From Chloroflexota bacterium (lineage in GTDB: Bacteria; Chloroflexota; Dehalococcoidia; Lucifugimonadales; Australimonadaceae): a stretch of 26,867 nt of DNA. Positions within the stretch are counted from its first letter, which is position 1; the number at the start of each line of letters is the position of its first letter. Below are positions 7,101 through 15,128 of this stretch, in pieces. The notes under the pieces are model-generated. The model did no database searches and had not been told where the DNA came from. It worked only from the letters and a program-made list of their open reading frames with translations. A program made the position numbers and the translations under genes. The DNA lies in contig JAPOOH010000329.1 of NCBI GenBank assembly GCA_026713505.1, positions 1 through 26,867 of the forward strand, in the 5' to 3' direction.

Positions 7101-8377
7101 TCCTCTTCCGGCTCGGGCTCCCGCCTGACGCGCACCCACCCGATGCGGACGCCCTGCATCTCCAGCACCGCGAAGTGCAGGTTCCCGAACGAGACCTCCG
7201 CTCCGACCTCAGGTATGCTGCCCAACCGCTCCAGCAGGAATCCCGCGACCGTTTCGTACTCGCCGGTGGGCAGGAGGAGCGACAACTGTTCGTTGGCCTC
7301 CGCTATGGTGAGCCTGCCGTCCAGGTATGCGGTGTACTCGTCCAGCACCTCCACCTGCGGCGCCATGCTGTCTTCGCCCCTCTCCTCTTCCACCCTGCCG
7401 ACGATGGACTCGACCAGCCGTTTGAAGGTGACGAGTCCTGCGACACCGCCGAACTCGTCCGCCACCATCACGATTTGGTCCCCGTTGGAACGCATCTCGT
7501 CGAAAAGGTCGTCCAGACGCTTGGTCTCCGGGACGAAGCGGGGAGGGCGGGACTCGATCGGGGCAGCGGAGTCCGCCTCGGCGCCACCCGCCAACTGCCG
7601 GACCACGTCCTTCACGCTGACCGTTCCGACGACGTCGTCGAGCTGGTCGCGAACGACCGGGAAGCGGGTGTGGTAACTCTCGCTGTAGAGGTTCAGGAAG
7701 TCCCGGATGGTAGCTCCGGTCTTGACCGTCACAATCTCGGGTCGCGGCGTCATCAGTTCACTGACGCGCCGGTCGCCAAATTTCAGCACGCGGCGGATGA
7801 TGTCGGCTTCGCCTTGCTCCACCGTGCCGGACTCGCTCCCGACATCCACCATCGCCCGGATCTCTGCTCCGGTGACGGGGCGGTTGAGCGAGCCGCCGCC
7901 GAAGAGACGGGCGATGCGTTGGCTGATCCATTGGAGGATGAGGGAGACCGGCTTGAGCCCCCAGCCGATGCCTTGAATCACAGGGGCTACCAGGATGGCA
8001 ACGCGCTCCGCATGCCGTGCCGCCACCGTCTTGGGGATGGTCTCGCCGAAGATCAACAGCACGACGGTAACGACCGCCGTGGCGACGGCAACAGCCAGGT
8101 TCTCGTCGACGATGAGGAGCAGCGCGATGCTCGTGGCGATGGCCGCCGCGCCGGTGTTCACGAGGTTGTTCCCGAGCAGGATGGGCGGCAACAGGCTCTC
8201 CGGGTGCTCGATCATGCGCTCGACGCGTGCTGCGCCGGCGGTCCCGGTGCTCACCAGGTGCCGCAGGCGCAACCGCTGCACGGAGAGCAGCGCCGCCTCC
8301 GAACCGGAAAAGAATGCCGAGAGAAAAAGAAACACCGCCAGCAGCATCATGCTGGCGGCGCTAACGTCGCTCCACAT
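7097..8377 (-). CDS. CNNM/CorC/HlyC-like membrane protein with CBS pair
   Basis: A 426-residue protein with the DUF21 (CNNM) - CBS - CBS - CorC_HlyC layout. The N-terminal ~180 residues hold several membrane helices, including the hallmark FFSGSEAALLSV after the first helix. The CBS pair lies at about 200-330 (RVSELMTPRPEIVTV, then FGGVAGLVTFKRLVESI) and the CorC/HlyC transporter-associated domain at about 340-415. Relatives are linked to magnesium or cobalt efflux or homeostasis; 'hemolysin' in database names is historical. It heads a two-gene unit with tilS and is divergent from tsaD. Confidence 0.88.
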   Translation of the reverse strand: MWSDVSAASMMLLAVFLFLSAFFSGSEAALLSVQRLRLRHLVSTGTAGAARVERMIEHPESLLPPILLGNNLVNTGAAAIATSIALLLIVDENLAVAVATAVVTVVLLIFGETIPKTVAARHAERVAILVAPVIQGIGWGLKPVSLILQWISQRIARLFGGGSLNRPVTGAEIRAMVDVGSESGTVEQGEADIIRRVLKFGDRRVSELMTPRPEIVTVKTGATIRDFLNLYSESYHTRFPVVRDQLDDVVGTVSVKDVVRQLAGGAEADSAAPIESRPPRFVPETKRLDDLFDEMRSNGDQIVMVADEFGGVAGLVTFKRLVESIVGRVEEERGEDSMAPQVEVLDEYTAYLDGRLTIAEANEQLSLLLPTGEYETVAGFLLERLGSIPEVGAEVSFGNLHFAVLEMQGVRIGWVRVRREPEPEEE

Positions 8378-8447
8378 CGTGGGAACCTCTCTCCGGCGCG
8401 AGGTGTCCGTTCACGCACCGGTAACGATATGTCATGGCGGGGATGGT

Positions 8448-8457
8448 AGCATAAGAT
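8448..8457. promoter_or_regulatory. Overlapping divergent -10-like hexamers
   Basis: AGCATAAGAT holds TAAGAT (8452-8457) in the tsaD direction and TATGCT (complement of 8448-8453) in the CorC-like direction, midway in the 104-base divergent gap. TATGCT matches the -10 of the promoter at 5346. No convincing -35 boxes are seen, so this is tentative. Confidence 0.3.
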
Positions 8458-8481
8458 GAGGCGCACGGCGCCGCTGCTGAA

Positions 8482-9501
8482 ATGCTCATCCTCGGTATCG
8501 AAAGTTCCTGCGACGAAACCGCTGCCGCCGTCGTTGAAGACGGGCGGCGAGTCCTGTCGGACACGGTATCTTCGCAGGTGGCGCTGCACGCGCGCTACGG
8601 GGGCGTCGTGCCGGAGGTGGCTTCGCGACAGCACCTGCTCCAGATCGTGCCGGTGATCGAGGGCGCGCTGAGCGAAGCAGAGGTGAGCCTGGACGACATC
8701 TCTGCAGTCGCCGTGACGTATGGGCCCGGCCTCGCGGGTGCGCTCATGGTGGGCGTGAACGCGGCGAAGGCGCTCGCATTCGCTCGCTCGTTGCCGCTCG
8801 TGGGCGTCCACCATCTGGAAGGACACACCTACGCCGCATGGCTGGAGTTCGACGACCCGGCGACCGACCCGGGCTTTCCGCTCATCGTGCTCATCGCCTC
8901 CGGCGCACACACAGACCTCATACTCATGCGCGGTCACGGCGACTACGAACTGCTGGGCCGTACGCGCGACGACGCCTCCGGCGAGGCGTTCGACAAGGCG
9001 GCGCGGCTCCTGGGCCTCGGTTTCCCCGGCGGCCCCGTGGTCCAGCGCACCGCGGAGGGCGTGACGCCGAGTTTCCAATTGCCCCGCGCATGGCTCAGGG
9101 GCACGCTCGATTTCAGCTTCTCCGGCCTGAAGACGGCACTGCTGCACAAGGCGCAGGAGCTGGGCGTCTACCCTGCGCCGGAGGAGGGTGCGGACCCGGA
9201 GACCGTCGCCGAACTCGCGGCGGCGTTCCAGGAATCCGTGGTGGACGTCATTTCAGCGAAGGCTGCGGAGGCGGTGCGGATGTACGGCGCGAGGGGGCTC
9301 GTTCTTGGCGGTGGTGTCTCCGCGAACGGCCCGCTGCGACAGGCGTGCCGTGAGCGCTCCCCGGTGCCCGTACTCATCCCCGCGCCGCGCCTCTGCACGG
9401 ACAACGGCTCCATGATCGCCGCCGCAGGCTACTACCGTCACATCAGGGGGGCATCGCACGGACTCGACCTCGACGTCGCGCCGAGCCTTGCCCTGGCATG
9501 A
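8482..9501 (+). CDS. tsaD: tRNA N6-adenosine threonylcarbamoyltransferase
   Basis: Transfers the threonylcarbamoyl group to A37 of ANN-decoding tRNAs (t6A), working with TsaB, TsaE and TsaC, none of which is in the window. The ASKHA-fold starts LGIESSCDETAAAVV; the metal-binding HxxxH is His111 and His115 in HHLEGHTYA. SGLKTALL and LVLGGGVSANGPLR complete the family pattern. Length 339 residues is typical. No strong ribosome binding site precedes the ATG. Followed after 12 bases by the PurO-like gene, probably in one transcript. Confidence 0.95.
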   Translation: MLILGIESSCDETAAAVVEDGRRVLSDTVSSQVALHARYGGVVPEVASRQHLLQIVPVIEGALSEAEVSLDDISAVAVTYGPGLAGALMVGVNAAKALAFARSLPLVGVHHLEGHTYAAWLEFDDPATDPGFPLIVLIASGAHTDLILMRGHGDYELLGRTRDDASGEAFDKAARLLGLGFPGGPVVQRTAEGVTPSFQLPRAWLRGTLDFSFSGLKTALLHKAQELGVYPAPEEGADPETVAELAAAFQESVVDVISAKAAEAVRMYGARGLVLGGGVSANGPLRQACRERSPVPVLIPAPRLCTDNGSMIAAAGYYRHIRGASHGLDLDVAPSLALA

Positions 9502-9513
9502 AGGATCGAACGC

Positions 9514-10149
9514 ATGTACGTCGGACGCATCGTCGCAGCGGGCAGGACGAAGAGCGGCTATAACGCCGTCGCCTACCGCGTCTCGAGTCGCTCCTTTCCC
9601 AACCGCATGGCCGTAGATCGCGAGGGTACGATGGTCATCGTCCCCCGGCCCGGTTTCGAGGGCGACCTCCAGCAGAGCCCCTATATCTCTTACAACGCGC
9701 TCCGCCTGGCGGGCGACTGGGCTATCGCCACGAACGGCTCCCACACCGACCCCATCACCGAGAAGGTGAACGCGGGCCTGCCGATGCGCGACGCCATGGC
9801 CCTGACGCTGCTGGCGATGGACTACGAGCACGACGCCTACGACACGCCCCGCATCGCCGCCGCCGTGCCGCTCCGCGGCGACACGGGCTGGATGGCCGTC
9901 GTCCGCCGCGACGGGCTGATCGTGCGCGAGGTGGCGTTGGAGGACGGCGTCGCCCGCTATGTCGCCACCTACGAGACGAACGACGTGCGGGACGAACAGT
10001 CGAGCGATTTCGACGCGTCCACGGCGGCGGAAGCAGCGCTCTTCACCGTGAAGGGCGGAGCCTTCGCGGAGTTCGAGAAGCCGGTTACGAGCGTCGCCGC
10101 CCTCGCAAACGACGCGGGCTTCGCCCTCGGCGTCCACGTCGTGGAGTAG
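9514..10149 (+). CDS. PurO-type IMP cyclohydrolase-like protein
   Basis: A 211-residue protein with the archaeal PurO (IMP_cyclohyd) pattern: MYVGRIVAAGRTKSGYNAVAYR, then RVSSRSFPNRMA, PYISYNALR, NGSHTDPI and MDYEHDAYDTPRIA. PurO closes FAICAR to IMP, the last step of purine synthesis, replacing the C-terminal activity of bacterial PurH. An AGGAT element lies before the ATG. In archaea the enzyme is about 200 residues, which matches. Its presence in a bacterial context with purF 3 kb away suggests a PurO-dependent final step here, but co-existence with purH cannot be excluded from this window. Confidence 0.85.
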   Translation: MYVGRIVAAGRTKSGYNAVAYRVSSRSFPNRMAVDREGTMVIVPRPGFEGDLQQSPYISYNALRLAGDWAIATNGSHTDPITEKVNAGLPMRDAMALTLLAMDYEHDAYDTPRIAAAVPLRGDTGWMAVVRRDGLIVREVALEDGVARYVATYETNDVRDEQSSDFDASTAAEAALFTVKGGAFAEFEKPVTSVAALANDAGFALGVHVVE

Positions 10150-10156
10150 GGGCGCC

Positions 10157-11155
10157 CTAGAGAAGCCGCCGCAGCCTGGGGTTCGGTGGGAGCGGCTCCG
10201 TCTCCTGCGGCACTTCCCGGTCGCTGATGGTGCGGATGTTGGGCAGGAACGTCACCGGCGCGGCGGACGCGATGTAGCTCACGTCGTGGAACACGTCTAC
10301 CGGGGCCCCCTCGTCCAGCAACTGCTTGATGCGGTCCGGGGGGAGCCGTCCGCTGAGTCCGCTGCCCACCTTCCGCGCGACCATGCTGTCCAGCTTCTCC
10401 CGCACGCGCTGTACGTCCTCCGCGGTGACAGGCCTCCCGCCCGCCGTACGCGCAAGGCGGACGCTGTCCAGGTTGGGTCCGGAGGCCCGCGCAAGCTCCT
10501 CCACCTGCGTCACCAGGTCCTTCCTCGGATCCACGTAGGCGATGCGCTGCACGTCCGGCGCCACAGCCTTGTCGAACGCCAGCATCGCCCGCACGGCGGT
10601 CCCCATCAGCTGCACGAGCGCACCGGAGACCGTGGCAACGGGCGCCGTTCCCGCGAGTTGGGCCCCCAGCACCGTGGAACCGGAGACGCACCCCCCTACG
10701 ACGGCGGCGTAGTCCATGACCGCGGCGACCGATGGATGCACGTTGTGTGCGCCCAGCGAAACGACGGGGACGCCATTCGCAGTTTTCACGAGGTCGCGGG
10801 CGGCGGTTGCCCATCCGGTCTGGTGCGCGAGCACCCCGCAGATGGCTGTCTCGTACAGTCCGAACGATGAGTAGGGGGCCTTGATCTCCAGGCAGACTTC
10901 GTTCTGCCCGATGTGCGAGCCTTCCTCGACGGCCCACAGCTCGCGGTTACCCTCGGACGTCACCTTGCCGATGAGCGCCTTCACCTCCAGCGAGCCGCTG
11001 ATCACCGCCTCGCGGCTGGCGGAGAACTGCATGGAGACAGTGGGGTTCAGCCCTTCGTTGCGAAGGATGCGCTGCGTCCGGTGCAGGTAAACGTCGGCAG
11101 TATCGCCGGTGATTACCGACGGGCGTACTTCGAATGTGGGGTTGCGCATCTGCAT
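10157..11155 (-). CDS. Nicotinate phosphoribosyltransferase-like protein
   Basis: A 332-residue protein of the nicotinate/quinolinate phosphoribosyltransferase superfamily, which builds the NAD precursor nicotinate mononucleotide from nicotinate and PRPP. It starts with an alpha/beta N-terminal domain (TADVYLHRTQRIL), has EGSHIGQNEVCLEIKAPYSSFGLYETAICG, a typical pre-barrel segment, and the barrel part VVSLGAHNVHP and DYAAVVGGC. C-terminal VDVFHDVSYI and DREVPQETEPLP finish it. It is shorter than classical PncB (about 400+), like the compact archaeal/Thermoplasma-type enzymes. Substrate preference is unproven. Confidence 0.75.
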   Translation of the reverse strand: MQMRNPTFEVRPSVITGDTADVYLHRTQRILRNEGLNPTVSMQFSASREAVISGSLEVKALIGKVTSEGNRELWAVEEGSHIGQNEVCLEIKAPYSSFGLYETAICGVLAHQTGWATAARDLVKTANGVPVVSLGAHNVHPSVAAVMDYAAVVGGCVSGSTVLGAQLAGTAPVATVSGALVQLMGTAVRAMLAFDKAVAPDVQRIAYVDPRKDLVTQVEELARASGPNLDSVRLARTAGGRPVTAEDVQRVREKLDSMVARKVGSGLSGRLPPDRIKQLLDEGAPVDVFHDVSYIASAAPVTFLPNIRTISDREVPQETEPLPPNPRLRRLL

Positions 11156-11184
11156 GATGCAGACCCGGGCGAGAGGGCGTGTAG

Positions 11185-11213
11185 ATGCTATGCCGCCCGG
11201 AACAGGGTATCAA
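11185..11213 (-). promoter_or_regulatory. Sigma-70-type promoter for the phosphoribosyltransferase-like gene
   Basis: On the minus strand TTGATA (complement of 11208-11213), a 17-base spacer and TAGCAT (complement of 11185-11190) precede the start at 11155. A leader of roughly 23 bases would result. The element sits in the 91-base gap after the GT2 gene. Confidence 0.55.
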
Positions 11214-11246
11214 TACGTGGCCGCTCCCGATTCGCGCGGCTGTGCG

Positions 11247-11972
11247 CTATGGCGCATGGACGTCCGGGAGCCCCCCGAACCGCAATCGCGCGAGGCCGCG
11301 CAGATCGTCCAGCGCCGTTTTGACCACCTTCACCCGCGTGTCCGGGTCTTCCTCCCACGCGACCGGGATCTCCCTCCAGCGGAAGCCGCGCTTCTCCGCG
11401 ATGACCAGAAGCTCCGTGTCGAAGAACCAGACGTTGTCCTCTATGTGCGGCAGGAGCGCGTCCGCGGCTGGGCGGCTCATCGCCTTGAAGCCGCACTGCG
11501 CGTCACGGAAGTGTGTGCCCATGCTCAGCCGGATGATGCGGTTGTATGCGCGGGAGATGAACTCGCGCTTGAACGACCGTTCCGTCTGCGACTCCCGCGA
11601 GAGCCGCGAGCCCCACGCCAGGTGGCAGCCCTCGTCCGTGATCGCGGCGATGAGCGGCGGGAACGCGTCCAGCCCCGTCGAGAGGTCCACGTCCATGTAG
11701 GAGACCACGTCCGCCGTGCTCTCGCGCCACGCGCGCTTGAGCGCACGTCCGCGCCCTCGCTCGTCCAGGTGGATGACGCCCACCTCGCCCGGATGCGACT
11801 CCGCGAAGGTGGTGGCGACCGCCAGCGTCGTGTCGGTGGAGCCGTTGTCGGCGATGACGATGCGCCAGTCGTGCGGGAGGTGCTCGCGCAGGAACGCGCC
11901 CAGCGCCTCGATGCAGCGTCCGAGCGAGTGCTCTTCGTTCAGCACGGGTATGACGACGTCCACAGTTGCCAT
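11247..11972 (-). CDS. GT2 family glycosyltransferase (dolichyl/polyprenyl-phosphate type)
   Basis: A 241-residue GT-A inverting glycosyltransferase. It begins VDVVIPVLNEEHSLGRCIEAL, with IADNGSTDTT for nucleotide binding and YMDVDLSTGLDAFP as the DxD metal site. Then come GSRLSR and FRDAQCGFKAM, both common in the DPM1/DPG-synthase-like branch that loads sugars onto polyprenyl phosphate. No membrane helices are seen. It starts three bases after the stop of the GalT-like gene and is the third gene of the purF unit. Confidence 0.85.
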   Translation of the reverse strand: MATVDVVIPVLNEEHSLGRCIEALGAFLREHLPHDWRIVIADNGSTDTTLAVATTFAESHPGEVGVIHLDERGRGRALKRAWRESTADVVSYMDVDLSTGLDAFPPLIAAITDEGCHLAWGSRLSRESQTERSFKREFISRAYNRIIRLSMGTHFRDAQCGFKAMSRPAADALLPHIEDNVWFFDTELLVIAEKRGFRWREIPVAWEEDPDTRVKVVKTALDDLRGLARLRFGGLPDVHAP

Positions 11973-11975
11973 CGG

Positions 11976-13061
11976 CTACCGCTGCTCCCTCAGTGCGCCG
12001 GCCACGACGAACGGGTCCGACGCGATCACCGGCTCGGCAAACAGCTCCATGCTGCCGATGTCGCTGGACTTGACGCTGATCGGGCCCCGGTCCACGACGC
12101 GGAGCACGCACGGGAAGTTGCTCCAGTCCTCGTTCACCGGCCGCAGGGGAGGCAGGAGGGCGACCGCGTTGAATGACTGCACCCCGAGCGCGTCGCGGAA
12201 AACCGCGAGCGTCGCGTAGAGGGCGTCCGCGGCGTCCTCGTCGAATGACGGCGCGAGGATGAGCGTCTCCTTCTCCTTCGTGGGCGTAAGGCTTGCCAGC
12301 ACCCGCGCACTCCCCTGCGTCCATCCGAGCCCGAGCGCGGCGTGTACCGCCGTGAGGTCGTCGAAGTAGTCCGTGCCGTGCTCTGCGCGGTACGCGGCGG
12401 CGGCGGCGCGGAGCGACTCGATCCGGGCGTAGTGGCGCTTGCGCGCCAACTGCACCTGCGCGTGCCCGTGCACGATGGAGCCTCCCGCGCGCCAGAGGCA
12501 GTTCCAGAGGAAGAAGGGGTAGACAGCGTCCGGGTCGGCCTCGTTGGCGGCGGCGAACCACCGGTCCGCGAGTGCCAGGCATCCGCGGACGGAAGCCCGG
12601 TCGAACCGCAACGGGTCTGCCTCCTCGAAGACGAGCAGGCTGTGGTGCGCGTCGTACTTGGCTACGTTCGCGGCTGTCAGTGCTGCGTTGTTGCGGAGGC
12701 GTCCGAACAGGTCCTCCGGCGTCGACTCCTCAGGGTGTGCCCACGGGTCGTTCGCCAGCTCGCCGGCGATGTCTCCTGACGACGCACTGCCCCGCACCGG
12801 GCGACGGGCGCGCAATTCGTTGAAGATGGAGCCTTCGCCCGTGACGAGGTTCGAGACGCGCACGATGCGCTGGGACTCCACCGCCGCCACGCTGCCGAAC
12901 GTGCGCTCCACCCAGGGCGCCATCGTCGACGGGACACGCATGCGGCCTTCGCTCTCCGTGACGTCGTAGATACGGCGGAAGCGCGCGGCGGCGTCCGGTG
13001 TGAGGTGCTGCACCTGCTCGCGCAGGTTCAGGATGGACGGGGACAGCGAGGCTGCGGTCAA
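11976..13061 (-). CDS. GalT / Ap4A phosphorylase-like nucleotidylyltransferase
   Basis: A 361-residue HIT-superfamily protein. The catalytic motif HGHAQ at 198-202 fits the HxHxQ of galactose-1-phosphate uridylyltransferase and Ap4A phosphorylase, where the middle histidine is the nucleotidylated nucleophile; GGSIVHGHAQVQL and the preceding FFLWNCLWRAG agree. Zinc-binding cysteines of classical GalT are not evident. The start is TTG at 13061, inside a TTGA overlap with the purF stop, in place of a longer frame from 13328 that would lie within purF. It sits between purF and a GT2 gene, suggesting use of a phosphorylated sugar or nucleotide; the substrate is unknown. Confidence 0.7.
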   Translation of the reverse strand: MTAASLSPSILNLREQVQHLTPDAAARFRRIYDVTESEGRMRVPSTMAPWVERTFGSVAAVESQRIVRVSNLVTGEGSIFNELRARRPVRGSASSGDIAGELANDPWAHPEESTPEDLFGRLRNNAALTAANVAKYDAHHSLLVFEEADPLRFDRASVRGCLALADRWFAAANEADPDAVYPFFLWNCLWRAGGSIVHGHAQVQLARKRHYARIESLRAAAAAYRAEHGTDYFDDLTAVHAALGLGWTQGSARVLASLTPTKEKETLILAPSFDEDAADALYATLAVFRDALGVQSFNAVALLPPLRPVNEDWSNFPCVLRVVDRGPISVKSSDIGSMELFAEPVIASDPFVVAGALREQR

Positions 13062-14596
13062 AGCGGTGTGTCTGCGGTATCCGTGAGCGGGAGCGTGCGT
13101 TCCAGCGACAGTTTGTCTAACTGCAATTGTACGGGGATGGGGTACCGGCCGGTGAAGCAGGCGTCGCAGAACCCCTTGCCGGACGGGTCGCCGCTGACCG
13201 ACTCGTGCAGCTGATCGACGGTCAGATATCCCAGCGAGTCCGCGCCGATCTCCCTGCATATGTCCGGGATGGACCTGCCGGACGCGATGAACTCGGCCTT
13301 CGTTGCCATGTCCACGCCGAAGAAGCACGGGTCGATGATGGGCGGCGCGCAGACGCGCACGTGCACTTCTCTCGCGCCCGCCTTGCGGAGGAGTGCGACG
13401 ATGCGCGGCGTGGTCGTGCCCCGGACGATGCTGTCGTCCACCACCACCACGCTCTTGCCGCTCAACACCTCAGGCAAGGGGTTGAACTTGTTCCGCACGC
13501 CCAACTCCCGGAACCGCTGGTCCGGCTCTATGAACGTGCGCCCCATGTAGCGGTTCTTGATGAGGCCGTAGCTGAACGGGATGCCGGACTCCTGCGCGTA
13601 GCCGATGGCTGCGGAGTTGGCCGACTCCGGCACGGGAATGACGATGTCCGCGTCCGCCGGGTGCGCCCTGGCGAGCATCTGGCCCATGCGGGTGCGGGAG
13701 ACGTGAGTGAGGCGTCCGTCCAGTATCGAGTCCGGGCGCGCGAAGTAGATGTGCTCGAAGATGCAGTGCGCCTTGCGAGCTTCCGGGACCTGCGAGGGGA
13801 TGCTCCGCAAACCGCTGCGGTTGATGACGACCGTCTCGCCCGGCTCGACCTCACGCACGAACTGTGCACCGACGTGGTCCAGCGCGCAGCTCTCGGAGGC
13901 GAGGATCCAGCCGCTCTGCTCGATGCGGCCGACGCACAGCGGGCGCACGCCGAGCGGGTCGCGGATGCCGAGCAGCGTGTCGGCGGTGCAGACCACGAGC
14001 GAGTACGCGCCCTTGACCGAGCGCATGAGGTGGTCCGTCTTCTCTTCCCAGGAGTCGCCGGGCGCCCATGCCAACAGGTGCGTGATGACCTCTGAGTCCG
14101 TGCCGGTCGTGCAGGTGACGCCCCAGTCGTCCAGCAGTCGCTGGCGTAGCTCGGCCGCGTTGATGGCGTTGCCGTTGTGGGCGAGCGCCAACTCGACGCG
14201 CGGGCCCTTGGAGACGATGGGCTGCGCGTTCAGCGGGCTGCTGGAGCCAGTGGTGGAGTAGCGCGTGTGCCCGATGGCTATGTGGCCGGGCAGGCGTTGC
14301 AGGTCCTCCTGCCGGAAGACGTTGGAGACGAGCCCCTGGTTGGTGAAGTTGCGGAGCGTCCGCCCGTCCGCCGCGGCGATGCCCGCGCTCTCCTGCCCCC
14401 GGTGCTGCAGGGCGAACAGACCGTAGAAGGCCACCTGTGCAGCTTCGTCGCCGGTCGATCCGGGAAGGTATGCGCCAATCACCCCGCAGGCTTCGCGGGG
14501 AGCGTCTGACTCAACGTCAGGCAGCCAACGGCCTATCGCCAAGAGAGCCTCGCTCCGTGGGGTGGGGACCGGGTCAACTGATGTTAGGCGTTCCAT
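13058..14596 (-). CDS. purF: Amidophosphoribosyltransferase
   Basis: Committing step of purine synthesis: PRPP plus glutamine to phosphoribosylamine. The Ntn glutamine amidotransferase domain has its nucleophile Cys37 in EACGVIGAY, so the first 36 residues would be a cleaved propeptide; LQHRGQESAGI and GHTRYSTTG follow. The phosphoribosyltransferase domain has the PRPP loop VVVVDDSIVRGTT. From ATG at 14596 the protein is 512 residues; two TTG codons just upstream (14605, 14602) are also possible. First gene of the purF - GalT-like - GT2 unit, and the last typical high-GC gene before the island. Confidence 0.95.
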   Translation of the reverse strand: MERLTSVDPVPTPRSEALLAIGRWLPDVESDAPREACGVIGAYLPGSTGDEAAQVAFYGLFALQHRGQESAGIAAADGRTLRNFTNQGLVSNVFRQEDLQRLPGHIAIGHTRYSTTGSSSPLNAQPIVSKGPRVELALAHNGNAINAAELRQRLLDDWGVTCTTGTDSEVITHLLAWAPGDSWEEKTDHLMRSVKGAYSLVVCTADTLLGIRDPLGVRPLCVGRIEQSGWILASESCALDHVGAQFVREVEPGETVVINRSGLRSIPSQVPEARKAHCIFEHIYFARPDSILDGRLTHVSRTRMGQMLARAHPADADIVIPVPESANSAAIGYAQESGIPFSYGLIKNRYMGRTFIEPDQRFRELGVRNKFNPLPEVLSGKSVVVVDDSIVRGTTTPRIVALLRKAGAREVHVRVCAPPIIDPCFFGVDMATKAEFIASGRSIPDICREIGADSLGYLTVDQLHESVSGDPSGKGFCDACFTGRYPIPVQLQLDKLSLERTLPLTDTADTPL

Positions 14597-14726
14597 GGCC
14601 AACAAGCAACCCCCACTCTGACCAGCTTAGACCAACTGCGCCCAGCAGAACCCTGGAAGAGATATAGCGTCGTACGCGTAGTCCCATAGACGAACGACAG
14701 GTCTGTCATCTATTCCTTCCGTTCAT

Positions 14727-14756
14727 TTGACTCCGAGATTGAAGCGCTGCTAGCAT
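14727..14756 (+). promoter_or_regulatory. Sigma-70-type promoter for the toxin-antitoxin module
   Basis: TTGACT (14727-14732), an 18-base spacer and TAGCAT (14751-14756) precede the HigB-like start by about 45 bases. A GAAGGA at 14785-14790 could act as ribosome binding site, though its distance to the TTG is long. Confidence 0.5.
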
Positions 14757-14801
14757 GGCTCTACAACGAAAGGGCCTGTTCAGCGAAGGACATTAACCGA
14801 G

Positions 14802-15128
14802 TTGGAAATCGCCTTCCAGTCGAGAGAACTTCGCACGATGTGTGAAGATGAAAGTCAAGCACGACAGCAACTGGGCTGCGACATAGCTGAGGCCCTAAAG
14901 CATAGGCTGGCTGATTTACGCGCAGCTGCCTCGATAAATGACCTCGTACTTGGAAACCCGCGCATCGTAACCATCGCATGCGTCGAGCAAATCGAGGTGA
15001 CTCTATTGAATGACGTATGCTTCACTTTTGGATCTAATCACCCTGATCCACCAATAACGAAGGAAGGTGCGATAGATTGGGAGAAGGTGACCCGCGTTCA
15101 AATAGTCCACATAGGAGAGAACCGATGA
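14802..15128 (+). CDS. HigB/RelE-like toxin
   Basis: A 108-residue protein starting from TTG. The order of features (MEIAFQSRELRTMCED, ARQQLGCDIAEALKHRLADL, then a C-terminal IDWEKVTRVQIVHIGE) follows the HigB-like 'plasmid maintenance killer' branch of the RelE superfamily, ribosome-dependent mRNA interferases. The family's usual length is 90-115. Toxin first, antitoxin second is the HigBA order, and the stop overlaps the next start in ATGA. Activity is inferred; catalytic residues of RelE toxins are poorly conserved and cannot be confirmed by eye. Confidence 0.7.
   Translation: MEIAFQSRELRTMCEDESQARQQLGCDIAEALKHRLADLRAAASINDLVLGNPRIVTIACVEQIEVTLLNDVCFTFGSNHPDPPITKEGAIDWEKVTRVQIVHIGENR

Noticed and set aside
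6935..8449. Long plus-strand open frame of 504 codons opposite tilS and the CorC-like gene
   Set aside because: It is rich in His, Arg and Asp without domains and lies antisense to two clear families.
14692..14835. Open frame upstream of the HigB-like gene reading YSFRSFDSEIEALLAWLYNE, ending in TGA inside the toxin gene
   Set aside because: It looks protein-like but has no ATG, GTG or TTG at its beginning and overlaps the toxin promoter and gene. It may be a remnant of a gene cut by island insertion, but this cannot be supported.
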